A DNA stretch of 64,000 bases from Adiantum capillus-veneris (taxonomy: Eukaryota > Streptophyta > Polypodiopsida > Polypodiales > Pteridaceae), in the NCBI GenBank assembly GCA_014529385.2, contig CM043944.1, forward strand, positions 169,209,740 through 169,273,739, written 5' to 3'. Both the position numbers and the translations under genes were made by a program. Of the stretch, positions 51,001 through 62,144 are shown in pieces (position 1 is the stretch's first letter; each line of letters opens with the position of its first letter). The notes under the pieces were generated by a model that was given only the letters and a program-made list of their open reading frames with translations, did not search any database and had not been told where the DNA came from.

Positions 51001-52251
51001 TTTTGTGTTTCTTGACTTGCCTTTTGGAGGTGTCCTACATTCTACACCCGCACAACCTCCATGGGATACTTGCACTGAGGAGCATGTGAGAGCCGCCATT
51101 CATTTGACGCATAGTACATTGGTAGATTCTGGATGGCTTGTTGTTTTGGATCTATTGCAGGTATCAATATCTTCTATACTAAGCAAACCTTATTGTTGCT
51201 TTATTTGCATTCGTAGAAAATCAGATTTCTATATGGTAGGTGATACTCTTCATTGGATTGAGAAGATGAGTAGAGCATCTAACATGGTTATTCATCATCG
51301 AGTGATTGTTATTCATCATTCATCTTATGGATTTGTGGATGTGGGTGGAGATCATCAAGAGGTTGATTTTTTTTTCCCTTTTGTGCCTAGTGTATGTAAT
51401 GATTAAATTATAACATTTTAAGTGTTTTTCATGTTTCTTTGCAGTGTGATAGTTCAATGCTATTCTTCATTAATAGGCAAGATGCACCACCTCCAGTTTA
51501 CCTTGATGAGAGTATGTCATTGTTTCGTGCAATGTTCATGACTCCTATGGATACCATCATGCAACACTACTTGCCAGAGTCCGCATACGCAGTCATGGAT
51601 TCTGGAATTTCATGGCGAGGATGCATGCAACGTAGCTCTTACTTCATTGCTAGTCTTGTTGAGCTCTTATGTAGGCCGAAGGGCCTTTGTTTGGAGTTTG
51701 GTTGTGGAACTGCTCCTGTTCTCAAAGCATGTCTCTCTTCAGGACGTGCTTGTGCAGCATTGGATAGTGATGATGCTTTGATCTTGACATATGTGTCATC
51801 TCTACTTCATCCCCAATCCAGAGGGCAAGACAGACATGAGGCCTCAACTTCTGTAGATGTGGTGGATGAGGAGAATAGACCTCCCGCTGAGAACCCATTT
51901 GATCATTTGTGAGCATTCCATTTATTTTGGTCATGGACATGTTATTTTTTGAGCGCCTCTCCTTACTTAAATTTTGCTTTTTCAAGCTATGTATCCTCAT
52001 GGAAATATTTGACAATAGTTAGGTGGCTATTGATGCGGTTTCAAATGATTTTGCAAAATCTTTTTTTGCACTATTCAAAGTCCATTTATTTGCTTTGATG
52101 TGTTCATTTTTTTCTTAATTGAAGTGCCTTGCCAGTGTACATTGAGGCTGAGGCTAAAAGGATGGTGCGAGATCCACGATACAATGTTCAAACCTCTGAC
52201 AAGCCAAACAAAAGACATGCCTTCATCGATGATGAGTGCGATTCATGCTAA
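48094..52251 (+). CDS. ParB/Srx-like domain fused to beta-class-like DNA methyltransferase
   Basis: Proposed exons: 48094-48463, 48565-48832, 48920-49127, 49204-49335, 49477-49618, 49721-49955, 50041-50333, 50407-50451, 50565-50624, 50769-51361, 51445-51908, 52125-52251. All phases agree, giving about 978 residues. The first exon is open back to an acceptor at 48023, so a further 5' exon is possible. Residues about 75-225 resemble a ParB/sulfiredoxin fold: an LRPDVSGLRSAFSREGYI segment, then EGNHR (163-167), then a VSEIALLTSLQRMN helix. The C-terminal third has the methyltransferase motif order of the beta class: catalytic DLPF (667-670; canonical is DPPY/F), then EFGCGT AdoMet loop (866-871) with an acidic Asp889 after the next strand. 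Expected role: base modification of DNA, perhaps of the element itself. The weakest junctions are the donor GTTAAA at 48464 and the exons around 49477-49721. An in-frame TAA at 48466 and TAG at 49474 fall in introns in this model. Confidence 0.72.
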
Positions 52252-52448
52252 AGTATCATGTTTTGTACTTGATGAAACCAAATGTTATAATTAATTTGTT
52301 GTTCAAAAATGATATCAGTGTTCACTAAATTATTGTTGATGACTTGAGAATGGCAACAAATAATTCCTTCTCTTGTGATATCATGATGAGTGATTCATGC
52401 AAAAGTATCATGTTTTGTATTTAATTTGACCAAAGTTCTACTCGCTGT

Positions 52449-52449
<1 letters not shown>

Positions 52450-52500
<51 letters not shown>
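52450..52500. repeat. (CT)n microsatellite in the MULE right end
   Basis: About 25 CT units, 65 bases from the transposon terminus. Confidence 0.95.
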
Positions 52501-52504
<4 letters not shown>

Positions 52505-52505
52505 C

Positions 52506-52565
52506 TGGATATCGCTCAGTTTTTTTCTTCGCTCGATAAAGTTTGCTCGGTGCTTGGTAAAACTC
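52506..52565. repeat. Right terminal inverted repeat of the MULE (degenerate)
   Basis: Read inward on the minus strand it starts GAGTTTTACCAAGCACCGAG and contains two GAGCG motifs. It pairs with 42353-42412. Confidence 0.65.
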
Positions 52566-52574
52566 GATTACTCC
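52566..52574. repeat. Target-site duplication, right copy (GATTACTCC)
   Basis: Exact match to 42344-42352. Ty3 integrase sequence resumes here. Confidence 0.93.
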
Positions 52575-53688
52575 AGCCATTGCCTATCCCAAATTTAGCA
52601 TGGGAGAGTATATCCATGGATTTCATATTTGGATTGCCCAAGTATATCCATGGAAATATGGGAATATGGACAATAGTCGACAGGTTTAGCAAGCAAGCAC
52701 ACTTTATTCCTATAAAAAAGACTATTAAGGCACACCAAATGGCAACTCTCTTCATATCACAGATTTTCAAACACCATGGATTACCAACATCCATTGTGTC
52801 AGATAGAGATCCTAGAATGACCAGTAATATTTGGAAAGGTCTCTTTGAAAATCTAGGAGAAAGATTGAATTTCTCTTTGGCCTATCACCCACAAACGGAT
52901 GGCCAAAGTGAGATAGCCAATCTTACTATACTTGATCTACTCAAGTCTTATGTTACCGAAGTAGATCAACGCTCACAATGAGAAAAGTATTTACCTCTTC
53001 TAGAGTATGCCTACAATAATAATGTACATACTTCTATGAAAAAAGCACCTTTTGAGATCATTGAGGGAAGACCTAAAAGTCCCTTGCTACTCAAAGTGCA
53101 TGGGAAGATCTTCACCGCTGATGAGTATAGCCGTGACCTACAAGAATATTTTCAAAAGATTAAGGAGGATTTATCCATATCTCAACAAAGGCAAAAAGCT
53201 GCTACTGACAAGGGCCTTAACATTCAAAGAAAATGATTGGGTCTTAATATTTCCTAAAGCTTTGATTAAGGCAAACAACAGGCAAAAATCCTACGGGCCA
53301 TCAAAAGTATTATGCTAAGCTAGCAAAAAAATACTATGGTCCTTTCCAAATTTTGAAGCCTATCAATGAGATGGCCTACCAACTCAAGTTGCCCAATCAT
53401 TGGCTCATATACAATGCTTTTCATATGAGCCTACTTAAGCCCTACAAAGGAGAGCCACCAAGTGAACCAATTATTGAAGACCCTCCCAAAGTTGAAGACC
53501 AGGAAGAGGTGCTACAACCTGAAGCTATCCTTTGGCATGAAGACAGGGTACTACGACATGGTAAGATTATCCGGTGGTATCTTATTAAGTTCAAAAATTA
53601 TCCTTTTGAAGATGCTAGATGGATGCAAGGAATACAACTTAAGGATAGTATGAACCTTGTCAATGCTTATAACAATACATTAGAGTAA
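52575..53688 (+). pseudogene. Ty3/Gypsy integrase-chromodomain pseudogene, second part
   Basis: Continues the integrase cut at 42352: DFIFGLP, VSDRDPRM and GQSE core motifs (about 52620-52910), then the C-terminal region and chromodomain-like tail to 53688. Lesions include a stop at 52981 and frame changes around 53215-53290. Confidence 0.9.
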
Positions 53689-54046
53689 GAAAATGTACAA
53701 TTTTTTTTTTAAATGACCCATGTTTGTCTTATAAGACTAGTTCTCTTTTTTAATGTGCACAAATTTAAATAGTATGCATTCTTAGAATCATGTTTATCAT
53801 GCTGGTGTCTCTCAAACACTAAGTAGAGTTTGTCACTCTACTTTGGGAGAATGAAATGGACTAAAGAGCAGACATTCTTGCGACAGCTATGTCTCCCAAG
53901 CACCAAATGGATTAATCATCTATCTTGGAAAGATGTCGTAGGGTAAAAAGGGATCCTCTACCCGCTAAGTAAGATTGACTCATGACTAAGGCTTTATCTC
54001 TTTTACCTCATAGTCGAGGAGGACTATGATTTCAAGAGAGAGTTAA

Positions 54047-55416
54047 TTCATAAAATCTAATATCTAACCAACCCAAATGATTTTCTCATATTAAATTGAT
54101 CACTTAATGTGGGAGAATAAACGGGAACAAGGGTTAAGATATAGACATGTGCTTTTAGATCTATCTCAACACGGGGCCAATGGTATAGGGGCCCGAATGA
54201 GAGATGGTCTATCAAAGAGAAAGGCTAACCAATGGAGCATAAGACCTTAGGGTTAGCTTCATTGAAGACCTCCAATAGTTAGTGTAAAAGTTCTTTGACC
54301 TTATGTAAGCTAGGACTGAGCTTGATGTGGGAACCCAGCCCAAGCTTGAGGTGCTTGAGGTGGGAACCCGGCCTAAGCTTAAGGTGCTTTAGGTTCTTGA
54401 TGACTGATATGCTTGAGACGCTTGAGGTGCTTGATGATTGAGATGCTTGAGGTTCTTGTCATGCTTGAGATTCTAGGGTTGTAGTTGAGGTGGGAACCCA
54501 ACCCAAGCTTAAAGTGCTTAAGGGCCAAGCTTGTGGTGGGAACTGGGCCTAAGCTTGAGGTGTCAAAAGTCAAAGATCCAATCCCTACAAGGAGGGGAAA
54601 AAGCCCTACATGAGGGGGGATGAGAGAGAACACACACACCCACTCACACAAGGCATGCCTAGTGTCAAGTTCCTCCTCATGTTGCCCTCTTGGTGTGCCT
54701 GAAGCCTATTGGTTGGCCACCTAAGGGGTCCAATGATAATTTAGGAGATTTAATGAATTATCTTTGCATTTATCAAGTCCTCTCTCTCAAAGGGGAAAGG
54801 GGGACACTTGTCCCAAGGCTACCCTTGTTGCTTGTAATGCCTCCTGCTTGTGATTGGATTGGCCTAGAGGGGTCCAATGAGCTTCAAGCATGAGCTAAAG
54901 GGGGCTTCTCGTCCAAAGCAAGGTAGGGCGTTTCTTAGGGGGTATACTCTCTCACACACACTCTCATTATGCATTGTGAAAAGTGCAAGATCTCCCTCTC
55001 CTTCTCCAAGAAAGTAGAGGTTGAGAGCCTACACCAACGCTCTTGGCTATGGAGTGCAAATCCAACCAAGAGCCATGCTTCAATGCTTAAGCTTGCCATG
55101 TTCTCCATCTTAATTACTATTCTATTATGTATCCTAGCAAGAAGATTCATGATAAGTGAGGAACTAATTCTTTCTCTTATGAAATGTTTCTTCTTCCTCT
55201 TCCCTATCCTCATTCCCTGCTAGCTCTCTCCACCTTCGAAGGTGTTTGAGGTCTTGGGAATGAGGCTTGGGATAGTTAAAGCTTTCTTCAAAGTTTATGT
55301 TATGCTTGTGATACATGAAGCTTTTCATCTTCATTGCAAGGAACAGAAAGATTATATTGTAACAAGTCTCTCTTAATTGGAGAAAGCATAATACAAATGC
55401 CTATTGGAGGGGGGAC
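54047..55416 (+). repeat. 3' LTR of the second Ty3 element, truncated
   Basis: It starts at TTCATAAAATC, having lost the G of the expected TGTCAT, after a polypurine stretch. It runs to CTATTGGAGGGGGGAC, where another LTR begins. About 200 bases of its 3' end are missing and presumably lie beyond the window. Confidence 0.88.
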
Positions 55417-56353
55417 TGTTGGCGGGTACGCCGCGACGGACTCAGCACAGCGAGAACTCACCTAACAAGATTTGTTAGCTAAGGACGAAGATCGACCCGC
55501 AGGTGCATGGAAGCAACCATAGGGTGTCAACCTCCCCTCGACCGACTATTGACTACTTCCTACAAAGGTCTCTACCCAATGTCTAAGTTACAGCCTTCAA
55601 AAGTACATAGGAGGAGATTTCCTACAACGCTTCCAAGAGCCAAATACCCATCAGACGTTCTCAAAATGCGACGAAACTTGAGGGAAATCCTATTAACACC
55701 AATAGACCGCTCTCCCTAAGGTCCGTGAACCAAAACCCTACCCAAAAACACCCGGTGCAAAATCACGTAGGATGTCTGATAGGTTTTTGCAGGTCGTCGT
55801 TTCTAAAAACTAAAGTGCCTAATGTGTAGCTCTACTCATTGCAAACGCATGGATATGCTGAAATGCAAAAACAGACACCATATGCTCACCGAATCACCTG
55901 AAATAGCTTGCGGGTCAATCTCGCAAAGGCGGGCCGTACACGCGCAATGTGGGTGTTGGCGCGTAGCTCTCTCCGGGGGAAACACGCTGCACTTCTCCGC
56001 ACTCGATTCCGACCACCAGTGTGCGCATAGCGCCAAGATAAACTCTCTCTCTCTCTCTCGTACACAGAATACACTCCTCACAGCCACTGATAAAAATCAA
56101 CAAAAGGGTCCTTTCATTAAGGTCAAACTTTGGTATAAATACCTTCCAATTACAATATCTCAAGTTCCAAAGTAAAATCTTACTCAGTCTAATGGCAAAA
56201 ATAATATACAAAATTGGAAACTTCTGCAAGCCCCAAGTGTTTTCAAATGAAATTACAGGTTTTTTCTTAATGAGGGAATGACTACATAGGATTTCTTTCT
56301 TTTCGTATTCCGCCAATCTTTAGTTGAGTGTAGGCGCCAGTCTTTTGCTAACA
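55417..56353 (-). repeat. 3' LTR of the minus-strand retroelement
   Basis: Bounded by TGTTGGCGGGTACG at 55417 and TTTGCTAACA at 56353, so TG...CA on the minus strand. It interrupts the Ty3 3' LTR, and the base run GGGAC before it may be one copy of the target duplication. GC-richer than its surroundings. Confidence 0.8.
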
Positions 56354-56370
56354 CTCCCCCCCCTCCTAGT
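56354..56370 (-). other. Polypurine tract
   Basis: On the minus strand this is AACTAGGAGGGGGGGAG, directly before the LTR, preceded by the GTCGGGGACGACATG motif. Confidence 0.75.
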
Positions 56371-56564
56371 TCATGTCGTCCCCGACATGACAGTAGAGCT
56401 GCTGCTTCAGTGGAGGCTTTCGCGAATCTTCAGAATAGACTCATACTGTGCATGCTGGGCCGAAAATATTTGTATCGATGGTGAAGAAGCCCGTGTAGAA
56501 GGCTTCTTCAAAGGCTGGAGGTGGTATGAGGGCAAGAACATTATTCGTTGGTAAAGGGCATGTA

Positions 56565-59502
56565 TCACCTCATGGGAAGGTTGAGCAGACAGTTCATAAG
56601 CACATCTATATGTATCTTGGAAGAAAAATATGTTGTCCGTTGCTTGTCCAGGTTTAAAGACCTCAAAAATTGCAGAAGGGTTTTACATATCTTCCTCAGC
56701 ATAATGCAAGAGAGGTCAGGCGAGCCAGTGAATAATTTAATGGTGCCTTTTAGGGTTTTCACCATGTATTGCTCACTCATTCTCTTGCGTGCCTTCAAGC
56801 CTGGCAGCTTTGGGTAGTTGAGCCACGTTGGGTGGCTTCTCTTCAGCAATTCATGCTCCTTCCATGTCCGCATCCTTGGTAGAGGGCAAAAGCTGAGGTT
56901 GTCTTTGATTATTTTAGTCTCCTCTACCAGATGTACTGAATACTGAGGGTATTTAGTGAGCCATGCCTTCCTCCATCTTGGTTGGGAGTCTACAATGAGT
57001 TTAACCCCTTCTGGTCTGGTGACATCTTCATTGTACAGTGGCATTGTGGGCTCCTCTTTGATCCTCTTGTTGATTGTAGTAGCCTCATATTTGAGAAGAG
57101 GATAGGGGAGAGAAGGTTGTAGCCATTCATGTCGAACGACATTTGCATCTAATTTCTGAATTGTCATCGACTTTAATATCCTCTGCTCCCACTGCATTGC
57201 TTCCTTTGCTGTATCCTTTATAGCTGCTTCTATGGCTTTCTGTAGATTGTCTTCCTCTTCTTGCGTCAGATCCCAGGGCTCTTGTACTGATTCTCCAGGA
57301 ATATCCTCTTGTATGATAGTGTCCACCGGATCTGACACATTCTCTATGTCAATTCCTTCCGTTGCAGCCGGCCCTTGATTTTGTTGGCGTTCTTCACTTG
57401 TTTGGCCCTGAAGTTCATCCAACTGCTTCTGTAAATTGTCTTTTTCTATCTGTACTTGTTCTGTCATCGATACTAATAGGTCATTGAGTTTTGCATTGAC
57501 CCTTTCAGCTTTTTCTAACTTCTGTTTTATCTCAGCATTCTCTGTTTGCAGCGTTTGTGAATTATCTTCTAATCTTTCCTGAAGCTTCATCAATTTTTCT
57601 TTCAATGACTTGTTCTCCTCTTCCAATCGGCTTTGTACACCATTGATCCTTCTGCCATCATCACTCTCTACTTCTTCTCAAGCGTCAACTCTTTTTGGAG
57701 TTCTATCATTTGTTCTTCAAACGCATCTTTTTCTTGGCTCGTGCTAGTTGTAGCTGCAGCTCTTGCCTTGCCCGACGATGCTCTCAACCTCTGAATAGTT
57801 TGCTCTTTTACTTTGATTTGATCTTTGAGCTCAATTACCTCATCTTGGCTAGCCTCATATGAGATTTCAGCCCTATCCTTAGCTTCTTTCAAGCTCTCTA
57901 CTTGCTTCGACTCTTCCGCTAACTGTAGGGTTAGCTCATCCCTTTCCTTCTCAGCTTCAGAAAGAGCCTTGCTGACTTTCTGGTATTCCTCTTCAGAGTT
58001 TAGCACTTTCTGATTGCTTTCTCGGCTTTGATTTTCTAGCTCTTAACATTTCTGTAGTGCTGCTTCTAATTGAGTTTGTACCTGTGCTTGGCCATGCAGC
58101 TGCTCCTGGTTTTGCCTCTGGAGTGTTTCCACTTCTGTTTTCACATTTTCTTCACTTAACCTCAGCTCTTCGTACTCTATTTCTTTGGCCATTGATCTGG
58201 CTCTCAATCCTTGCAGTCTTTGTATAACTTCTTCCCAGTCTTCCTCTTGTGGTTGCAAATCTATGGTGTCTGTTGCATTCTCCTTCAGCTCCACCAAAAG
58301 AGGGCTCAATGCGATTTTTTTTTGGTTTAGGTGTTGATAATTGAAATGCTGTTTGAGCTGCCTCCTCTTGGGTGTATCCAGCAGCTAGCAGATCCAGGAA
58401 TATTCCATAATTCCTTGCCTCAGAATCTTGCTTATCATCTTTTGGTTCAATTTCTGCCTTCTGCTCTTTGTCTTTGTTCTCCTCTTCCTTGGAGTCTTGT
58501 TGCCCATCAGATTTGTTCAGCTCCTCAGTTTGTCGGGGTTGAGGAGGACTAGGAGGAGGTGGTGATGGTGGAGGACTTGACTCTTGGCTTGATTGTGGGG
58601 TTGATGGTTTCTTTTTGAAATCCCGGTCAGCTTTTGTTTTCCTCTCTCTTTCTTCCCCTTCCTGATCTTCTAGCAGCTACCGCCTCACATCATCAACCTC
58701 TTCGTCAATAAATGGTATGACTGGAATGTTCTCAGCTGCCACATCTAGGATCTCAAAATTCTTTATGTAGTCTTTGAAGCTATCTCTTTTGACTTGCTTG
58801 TCTTCATTGCCCATGTAAATGTCGTTCCAATTGCTTCTGGTGGTGCAGTGTACTTTTGAGGTCTCTTTATGCACATATGAAAATATTTGTTGTAAAGTTG
58901 GCACATGTTGCCAACTTTATGCACATATGAAAATATTTGTTGTAAAGTTGGCACATGTTGCCACCATTGGATCTGCAACATCCTCGAAGGTGTAGTTCTT
59001 CTTGATTTCTTTGTATACCTTTACCTCTTCTCGCCTCTTGTTGACACTGTCGCCTTTGTTAGAGAGGTTTAATGCACTTGCGACCACTTCTGGCGTGATT
59101 ACAATTACTCTGGTCTTTCCTTGCATATCTGTCACTTTGGCTATGCAATTTTGTTTTATTGTGGTGATGAATTCCCAGACTCTCTGGATGTCAATTCCTG
59201 CAGGCAACGCTTCAAAATAATTGTGTAAGTCCAGCTTTTCCAAGAGAGACAGTATATCTGGCTTTCTCGTGAACTCATTGAGTTCCTGTGGTATCATTGG
59301 CAGCTCTATGGCATTGCCTTCTGGGTCCTAGAACAGCTGTGCCTTGGCATATCCTGAGGTTGTTTGCTTCCAGTAGGTTGCTTTGTAACCAAGTGGTAAT
59401 GGGCTCTATGGGTCCTTCTGGTATTACAAATGGCTCCACTTCATCTAGGTAATCTTTGTTGGTCATTCTTTTCTTCTTTGCTGGTGACTTAGCGACTGCC
59501 AT
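56565..59502 (-). pseudogene. Long coiled-coil ORF of the retroelement, broken
   Basis: Reads leftward from an ATG at 59502 (MAVAKSPAKKKRM, a basic nuclear-signal-like start). It runs through a globular region (about 58720-59300), a Pro/Ser/Glu-rich linker (about 58400-58670), long heptad-rich coiled coils (about 57330-58300) and a C-terminal region rich in Trp and Arg/Lys. The frame of roughly 980 codons is broken by frame changes near 59310, 58320 and 57668, stops at 58677 and 58043, and a 50-bp duplication at 58871. The globular part faintly recalls the domain called putative plant transposon protein, which I cannot confirm. The position just before the polypurine tract is where env-like or extra ORFs sit in some plant retroelements. 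Confidence 0.6.
58867..58967. repeat. 50-bp tandem duplication inside the ORF
   Basis: GCACATATGAAAATATTTGT starts at 58871 and again at 58921. The period of 50 is not a multiple of three, so it shifts the reading frame. Confidence 0.92.
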
Positions 59503-59668
59503 GGATCCTGTTGCACTCAGTAGTCCAAAGTTAGCGTTCTTTACAGATTAGCTGATAAACTGAGTTTTAACTATCCAATTGACTTGAAAATTGAAACATG
59601 AGCTCAAGAGGGACTAAGGCTGGCTTGCAAATGAAAACAGTAAGAATTGTGCTTCAAATTAAGCATGA

Positions 59669-59692
59669 AGACATACTACGCGTAGGATGGCT
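59669..59692. repeat. Inverted repeat, copy 1 (imperfect)
   Basis: AGACATACTAC, GC, then GTAGGATGGCT. Arms of 11 bases with two mismatches. Confidence 0.75.
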
Positions 59693-60064
59693 TTATCCTC
59701 AAAATGACTTGAAACTTGTCATGATGATAGCCTAGTGACCTGTACATCCCAACTATGTGCTTGGATTTTGATTTGGACACCAAAAAGTGAAATATTGGAC
59801 TATTTTAGGCTTTTGGTTCACAAATGAGTAGGATGTCCTGTAATGATAAGCAAATGTTGTCCAAATGGCTTGAAAATTGATATGTAGGCTTCTTGTAGCA
59901 TGATGGTTCCATTTATGATGTCAAACTTTGCTTAGTAGATCAATATGATTCTATGAGGCCAAAAAGTGATTTGTTTGGCTGGACACTTGGTGGGTGGGCT
60001 TCTATGAATGTGATAAACATGTATGAAGGCCAAAAAATCCATATGGAGGTCATTTCAAGCTTAG

Positions 60065-60088
60065 AGACATACTACGCCTAGTATGTCT
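60065..60088. repeat. Inverted repeat, copy 2
   Basis: AGACATACTA, CGCC, then TAGTATGTCT. Perfect 10-base arms, 396 bases after copy 1. Confidence 0.85.
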
Positions 60089-60350
60089 TTTTTCATGATT
60101 TTGTAGATATGACCTCACAGTTGGCTTTGACATAATGTGAAGAGTGTATGGTTCAAGTTTCACTTGATTTGGATCATTTTTGATAGGTCTATGACCAATC
60201 CTTGCCTCTATGCTCTGACTTTGTGTTATTTGATGCATATGAGGTCAACTTTTATCCAAATGGGGTGAAACTTGAGGGATAAGCTGTAAATGACATGTAG
60301 AAGCTGTGTGTATGGCTGAATGATGAGTTGGGTGCCCAAACATGGCCTTG

Positions 60351-60374
60351 AGACATCCTACGTGTAGGATGTCT
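60351..60374. repeat. Inverted repeat, copy 3
   Basis: AGACATCCTAC, GT, then GTAGGATGTCT. Perfect 11-base arms, 286 bases after copy 2. Confidence 0.88.
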
Positions 60375-62144
60375 CCTGTGCATTTTTTATAATCAGTCCT
60401 ACTAACATGTGCATATGACCTCCCTAAGTCCCTTTGTGCTTTATTTCAATCTAAAAAATCAAATGGTTAGTTAGAAACCCCCTTCTTGGCTTTCGAAGCC
60501 TCAGAGGTGATTTCTGACTCTTGGAGCGCTTTTCCGTGATGAAATTTCTTGATGATGACCAACATAGCTCTATTATCCCTTGGGGAACCTTGCCATGTGA
60601 TTCTTGTTGGTTTTTGCTTCACTTGAGCTTCGTTTGGCGATTTGTTGCTCTGGAAGCATCCATGATTGCGTTTGCATGCCCTCGATGATTTGTAGTGGTC
60701 TACCACCATAGGATTTGGTTGTTGGAGGCCTTGGTAAGCTGCTCGCGAAGTTTGGTGGCAAACGAACGTCTCGCTTGGCTATGAGAGCCAAGTGACGCTT
60801 TGCGTTTTCGATGCCGTTTCTGAAGCTTAGGCCTACTTTTGGTCACCTTTTGGCCATGTAGCCTTGTAGAGCTCGTCAAGAAGCACCTACCCATGAGTTT
60901 TGGTATGATTCCGGTTACTTTTGCTGGATTTCCTCTTTGTGGCTTCTTGCAGGGCTCTAGAAGTTAGGGTTTTTCCCACTGCTTTCTTGCCTCTTTCCGG
61001 CATCCAAGATTGGTCTCCTAGGCTAGGGTAAACCCCCTATGAAGTCTTGTTGATATTGGGTTAGCCGTTAGGTGGTTATCTAAGCTCACAGGTCTCTACC
61101 CTGCAAACCTTGTTGGAGTTCTATGCTAGTTTTGGCGACAAAACATCACATATACATGAAGAGCATAAGGTGCTAAGTCTACCTCTCATATCTAGTAGTC
61201 GTCAGATGATTGTGCACGGCGTATCAGCTGCTGGAAGTCCTGTGCGCTCCAGGTGGCTAGAGCTCTCTCTCACAAGTGAATAGTAGAAATGAGCTCTAAG
61301 TGGAGTGAAAAAATCTTATAATGGGGGTCCCAGAACCATTTTTCATGAAATTTGACATGTGCTCCTAACTTTTCGCGAAACACGGTTTAGACTTGAAAAG
61401 TTCTTCATTTGAACTCCATTTTCCCAGTTTCTGAGAATTTTGACGATTCGGTCAAAATCTGGCCACAACACGCCTCCCGCTTCATTCTCATAATTGCACC
61501 CCCACTGCACCCTGGGTTGTTTTCTAGTCACTGATCATCCCCATATATATTTTTTTTCATTACGATCGCATTTCACCTGCTTTTTGTATTTTTAAAGTTT
61601 TTCTACCAATAATTAGTAAATTTAAAAGAAAAATAGTAAAATCAACCCAAAAAACCCAAAAAGTCAAAATAAATAAAAAACTTCACCCTGACACATTATG
61701 TTCACTCACATGTAATTTTTATGGCCGGATTTCTCCATTTTACCAATATTTTGCCCAAAAATGGCTATTTTTATATATATACATTCACTTATCGGCCCCA
61801 ATTTGGCGTTTGGTGTCATATCTCTGTAGACTAATGTTGTATAAGGGCATATGTACTTTAGTGAGTCCAGAAAATTTCACAATCAAACGTAAACCCCTCA
61901 AAAATAGTCAGAACATGCCCTTTTTGCTGCTCTTTTACGGTCATCGGGTCCGCATTGAGAATGCCTCCCCCCCTCCTAATCAGAGTCCTCCCGGATGACA
62001 AGGTATCGCCTCGGGGTATATGCTGTGCATGGGTTAAAAAAACCGTGCTAATGCATGGCCTTGTAACATGGCCCTACCTTATGCATACGCGGTCAATGCA
62101 TGGTAAAAGTAATGCTGTGCGAGAGGAGGGAATAAGCAAGACGC

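Larger units (their letters stand above)
42353..52565. mobile_element. Mutator-like DNA transposon (10.2 kb) with ParB-methyltransferase cargo
   Basis: The boundaries are fixed by the resumed Ty3 integrase sequence and the 9-bp duplication. The ends form imperfect inverted repeats of about 36-60 bp. GGAGAAAACC and ACCAAGCAAA at the left match GAGTTTTACC and ACCGAGCAAA read inward from the right, and both ends carry two GAGCG motifs about a dozen bases apart. Contents: a minus-strand MULE transposase with several lesions (42648-45826), an intergenic region with four CpG-rich palindromic repeats (46477-47852), a plus-strand gene of at least 12 exons for a ParB/DNA-methyltransferase fusion (48094-52251) and a CT microsatellite near the right end. 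Extra genes in plant MULEs are known (the VANDAL anti-silencing proteins, Ulp1-like proteases). This combination is new to me. Confidence 0.88.
36783..55416 (+). mobile_element. Second Ty3 element of the same family, interrupted twice
   Basis: It has a 5' LTR, a primer site, degenerate gag-pol and a 3' LTR with the same order and sequence as the element at 26405. The internal region stops at 42352 inside integrase and resumes at the same codon region after a 10.2-kb DNA transposon. The 3' LTR is cut at 55416 by another LTR element. No target duplication could be assigned. Confidence 0.9.
59503..62110. other. Non-coding region of the retroelement with palindromes
   Basis: No protein motif on either strand. 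The part from 59530 to 60480 contains loosely repeated phrases such as GGCTTGAAAATTGA and three short palindromes (listed separately). The rest is AT-rich. Confidence 0.55.

Noticed and set aside
51161-51216. Intron with GTATCA donor and CGTAG acceptor inside the methyltransferase domain
   Set aside because: Splicing there would break the frame, while reading through 54 bases is open and in phase.
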